DNA from: Acidimicrobiaceae bacterium
GTDB taxonomy: Bacteria > Actinomycetota > Acidimicrobiia > Acidimicrobiales > JAUTXP01
Direction of reading: 5' to 3'
Assembly: GCA_030837965.1 (NCBI GenBank)
Contig: JAUTXP010000014.1
Location: 72,605-136,604 of the forward strand
Length of the DNA stretch: 64,000 bases
Part shown: one piece after another, positions 62,549-64,000 of the stretch
Position numbering within the stretch: the first letter of the stretch is position 1
Layout: each line of letters begins with the position of its first letter
Position numbers and translations under genes: made by a program
Notes under the pieces: model-generated
The model's database searches: none
What the model saw: only the letters and a program-made list of their open reading frames with translations
What the model was told of the DNA's origin: nothing

Positions 62549-62709
62549 CCCCAGGCTCGCCCTCGGGCGGGACGAGAATTTCGAAAAAGCCTGACACACA
62601 TTCCCCCGCGCAGCGTACTGACTGTTGAAGTGTGTAGACCAAGGAGGCACTTTGTAATTCGTTCAGCCTGTCACGGTTGGTAACAAAAACCATGCCAGGC
62701 CGAGCCCAT

Positions 62710-62909
62710 GCGCCCGTAGCTCAAGAGGTAAACGGGTCAGCGCGGGAAGCAATCGAGTGGCGCTCTTTTGCGGGGGATCCTCTTACTAGCCCGCGTTTTC
62801 TGCTCCCACCAAGAGCATTTTCGAGCAATACAGCGAGCTTACCCAACCAGGCCTCAAGAGCATTGGACTTGTAATCCGATAGATGTGGGTTCGAATCCCA
62901 CCGGGCGTA
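62710..62909 (+). tRNA. tRNA-Thr(UGU) with a 127-bp insertion in the D-loop
   Basis: The 5' half (62710-62730) is GCGCCCG-TA-GCTC-AAGAGGTA: acceptor strand, D-stem and D-loop with the GG pair. The 3' half (62858-62909) has GAGC (D-stem), an anticodon arm TTGGA-CTTGTAA-TCCGA (anticodon TGT), T-arm GTGGG-TTCGAAT-CCCAC and acceptor CGGGCGT-A. Acceptor strands pair 7 of 7 (one G-T). Joined, they give a normal 73-nt tRNA-Thr without encoded CCA. The 127 bp between (62731-62857) interrupt it exactly between the D-loop and the 3' D-stem. Whether it is spliced or the gene is dead cannot be told from sequence. Confidence 0.75.
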
Positions 62910-62913
62910 CTCA

Positions 62914-62937
62914 CCGAAGGGCGTTTCTGAGTCCTTC
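62914..62937 (+). terminator. Hairpin after the tRNA-Thr gene
   Basis: CGAAGG and CCTTCG pair around 12 nt, 5 bp after the tRNA 3' end. There is no T-run, so termination is only possible. The following 150 bp to the small reading frame show nothing clear. Confidence 0.4.
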
Positions 62938-63090
62938 GTCACGTACCAGTGCGTAGTGGCACGATTGCAGGATCGAGGAGGCCGTCTCGCGTCAGCGTTT
63001 GCCGGCTCAGAGTTCGGCCTTCCTCAAACGGTGAGGCAAGGCGCCGGGGTGGCGGCATTCGTCGCTGGCCCTGTTCCTGGGGGAAGGCAC

Positions 63091-63207
63091 ATGGGACCGA
63101 ACGACGACGCGAGCATTGTGGCCACCGTCCGGCCACCCGTCCGTAAGCGGACGACTATCACTGCCGCGGAGGCGAGTAGACGACTCACGCAGGCGGTCCG
63201 GCAGTGA
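63091..63207 (+). CDS. 38-residue peptide coupled to the ArgRS-like gene
   Basis: ATG 63091 is preceded by GGGGGAAGG, 3 nt before it, a better ribosome-binding site than most in the window. The product (MGPNDDASIVATV, then RPPVRKRTTITAAEASRRLTQAVRQ) is Arg-rich in its second half. Its stop overlaps the GTG of the ArgRS-like gene (GTGA). The longer 83-residue track ORF from 62956 is less likely. It may be a leader peptide or a peptide substrate; the function is unknown. Confidence 0.55.
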   Translation: MGPNDDASIVATVRPPVRKRTTITAAEASRRLTQAVRQ

Positions 63208-64000
63208 CTGTGACCCGCGAGATCGTTGTCAATCCCGCCGCGGCGCGGCTGGAGGAAGTCTTGCGCGGCGCGCCGGCCCCAGAGGGGATGGACTTCAGCA
63301 CCCTTCGCGTCGAGCCTCATCCCCGAGGGGTGCCGGCCGATTTCCGCGTCGACGCGCGGGCCGCAATGCAAAATGGCGAGTCGGTAGCCACGGCCTGTAC
63401 GGCCGTGGCGGATGCCATCAGCGGTCTTGCCGAGATCAATGCAGTGACCGTGGTCCCGCCAAATGTGTATCTGGCGCCCACCACCGACGCGCTGGCGCGT
63501 GGCGTTATCGACGCCGTCTTGTCAAACCCGACGCGCTTTGGCGGAAGCCCGGTCGATCAGCCCTTGTACTACATCGTCGGGTTCTCTGGGCCAAACGTGA
63601 ACAAGCCACTGCATTTGGGCCATCTGCGGAACAACTTCGTCGGGATGGCCGTGGCCAACCTGCTGGCCGACAAGGGGCACACCGTCGAGCGGCAGGCTCC
63701 CCACTGTGACTGGGGTGTCCACATCGCCCAGGCGCTTCTCGCCTGGAAGAAGTGGGGCGATGGAACGACGCCCGAGATGCTGGGCGAGAAGGGCGACCAT
63801 TTCGTGGGACGCCATTACGTGCTTTTTCACCAGCGAGTCACCCCCACGCTCGAGGCCGAGGCGACGGCCATGATGAAGGCCCTCGAGGACGGGGACCAGA
63901 GCCTGTGGGCGGAGAACCATCGTTTCACCCAATGGGCAGACAAAGGCATCCGGGAGACGTACGCGCGGATCGGCACGCGTATGGACGCCATCTACTACGA
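63204..64000 (+). CDS. Divergent arginyl-tRNA-synthetase-like protein, 5' part (cut by window end)
   Basis: The frame is open from GTG 63204 to the last base (265 codons seen); it is not in the ORF track because it has no stop. Residues about 110-170 (YYIVGFSGPNVNKPLHLGHLRNNFVG, then GHTVERQAPHCDWGVHI) match the class I catalytic core of ArgRS with HLGH as the HIGH motif, and EKGDHFVGRHYVLF fits the following helices. The N-terminal 100 residues differ from housekeeping ArgRS. Codons such as GTT, CTT, AAT, ATC/ATT mixes are less GC-biased than in neighbours. It is probably a paralogue used outside translation or an acquired synthetase. Confidence 0.8.
   Translation, partial: MTVTREIVVNPAAARLEEVLRGAPAPEGMDFSTLRVEPHPRGVPADFRVDARAAMQNGESVATACTAVADAISGLAEINAVTVVPPNVYLAPTTDALARGVIDAVLSNPTRFGGSPVDQPLYYIVGFSGPNVNKPLHLGHLRNNFVGMAVANLLADKGHTVERQAPHCDWGVHIAQALLAWKKWGDGTTPEMLGEKGDHFVGRHYVLFHQRVTPTLEAEATAMMKALEDGDQSLWAENHRFTQWADKGIRETYARIGTRMDAIYY

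Noticed and set aside
62731-62857. Group I intron in the tRNA
   Set aside because: 127 nt is too short for the group I core, and I see no P/Q/R/S-like conserved segments; the site is the D-loop rather than the anticodon loop.
62721-62942. 73-residue minus-strand ORF with RWDSNPHLSDYKSNAL
   Set aside because: This peptide is the well-known antisense translation of a tRNA-Thr gene, and supports the tRNA call instead.

Overview
The window is high-GC DNA (about 70% G+C by eye) with very dense, overlapping genes. It fits an actinobacterium outside the well-studied Actinomycetes, most likely an Acidimicrobiia-type genome. The clues are DUF3107, DUF2510 and DUF5317 proteins, a paired ArsA/GET3-like ATPase locus, a PdtaS-type kinase, a class E sortase, a tRNA gene without encoded CCA, many GTG/TTG starts, and many start codons 6-9 nt after a TANNNT -10 box (leaderless genes). 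The placement is an inference; no 16S gene is present.

Layout. 1-5.8 kb: purine, C1 and TCA enzymes (purH 3' part, folD, metF, icd, mdh). 5.8-13.5 kb: small regulators and secreted or membrane proteins (DUF2087 regulator, gamma-PGA hydrolase-like protein, VOC, DUF2510 and SCP2 proteins, secreted lipase, YhhN protein, glycosidase-like membrane protein). 13.7-17.1 kb: sdhCAB for succinate dehydrogenase with a single b558-type anchor. 17.2-22.8 kb: a GH2 glycosidase and a large BNR-repeat protein with an LPATG sorting signal, then an anchored protein. 22.8-28.8 kb: MoxR-type ATPase plus VWA protein, a PdtaS-like sensor kinase and a PHP phosphoesterase. 29-33.8 kb: a VapBC-like pair, a methyltransferase, two ArsA-like ATPases, DUF3107 and lgt. 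33.8-41.4 kb: dNTPase, an MsrPQ-like molybdoenzyme/cytochrome b pair, an Fe-S module (mrp, SufR-like regulator, cysteine desulfurase), a second sulfite-oxidase-family enzyme, and AzlCD.

41.4-51.9 kb: a split AtuA-type pair, then a complete System I cytochrome c maturation operon ccmABCDEF-G-H(I), with ccdA nearby and a class E sortase divergent from ccmA. 51.9-57 kb: two enoyl-CoA hydratases, a biotin carrier, an acyl-CoA carboxylase beta chain and GDP-mannose dehydratase. 57-62.5 kb: a DUF5317 protein, a LeuA-like stand-alone domain protein, a GGDEF protein, a GT4 glycosyltransferase, a zinc alcohol dehydrogenase and a TetR regulator.

From about 62.55 kb to the end the composition and codon use change. 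This stretch holds a tRNA-Thr(UGU) gene whose two halves are separated by 127 bp in the D-loop, then a 38-codon reading frame with a strong ribosome-binding site that is translationally coupled to a divergent arginyl-tRNA-synthetase-like gene cut off by the window end. This is the most unusual part of the window.

At least four families of short palindromic repeats sit at gene 3' ends and convergent junctions throughout the window.
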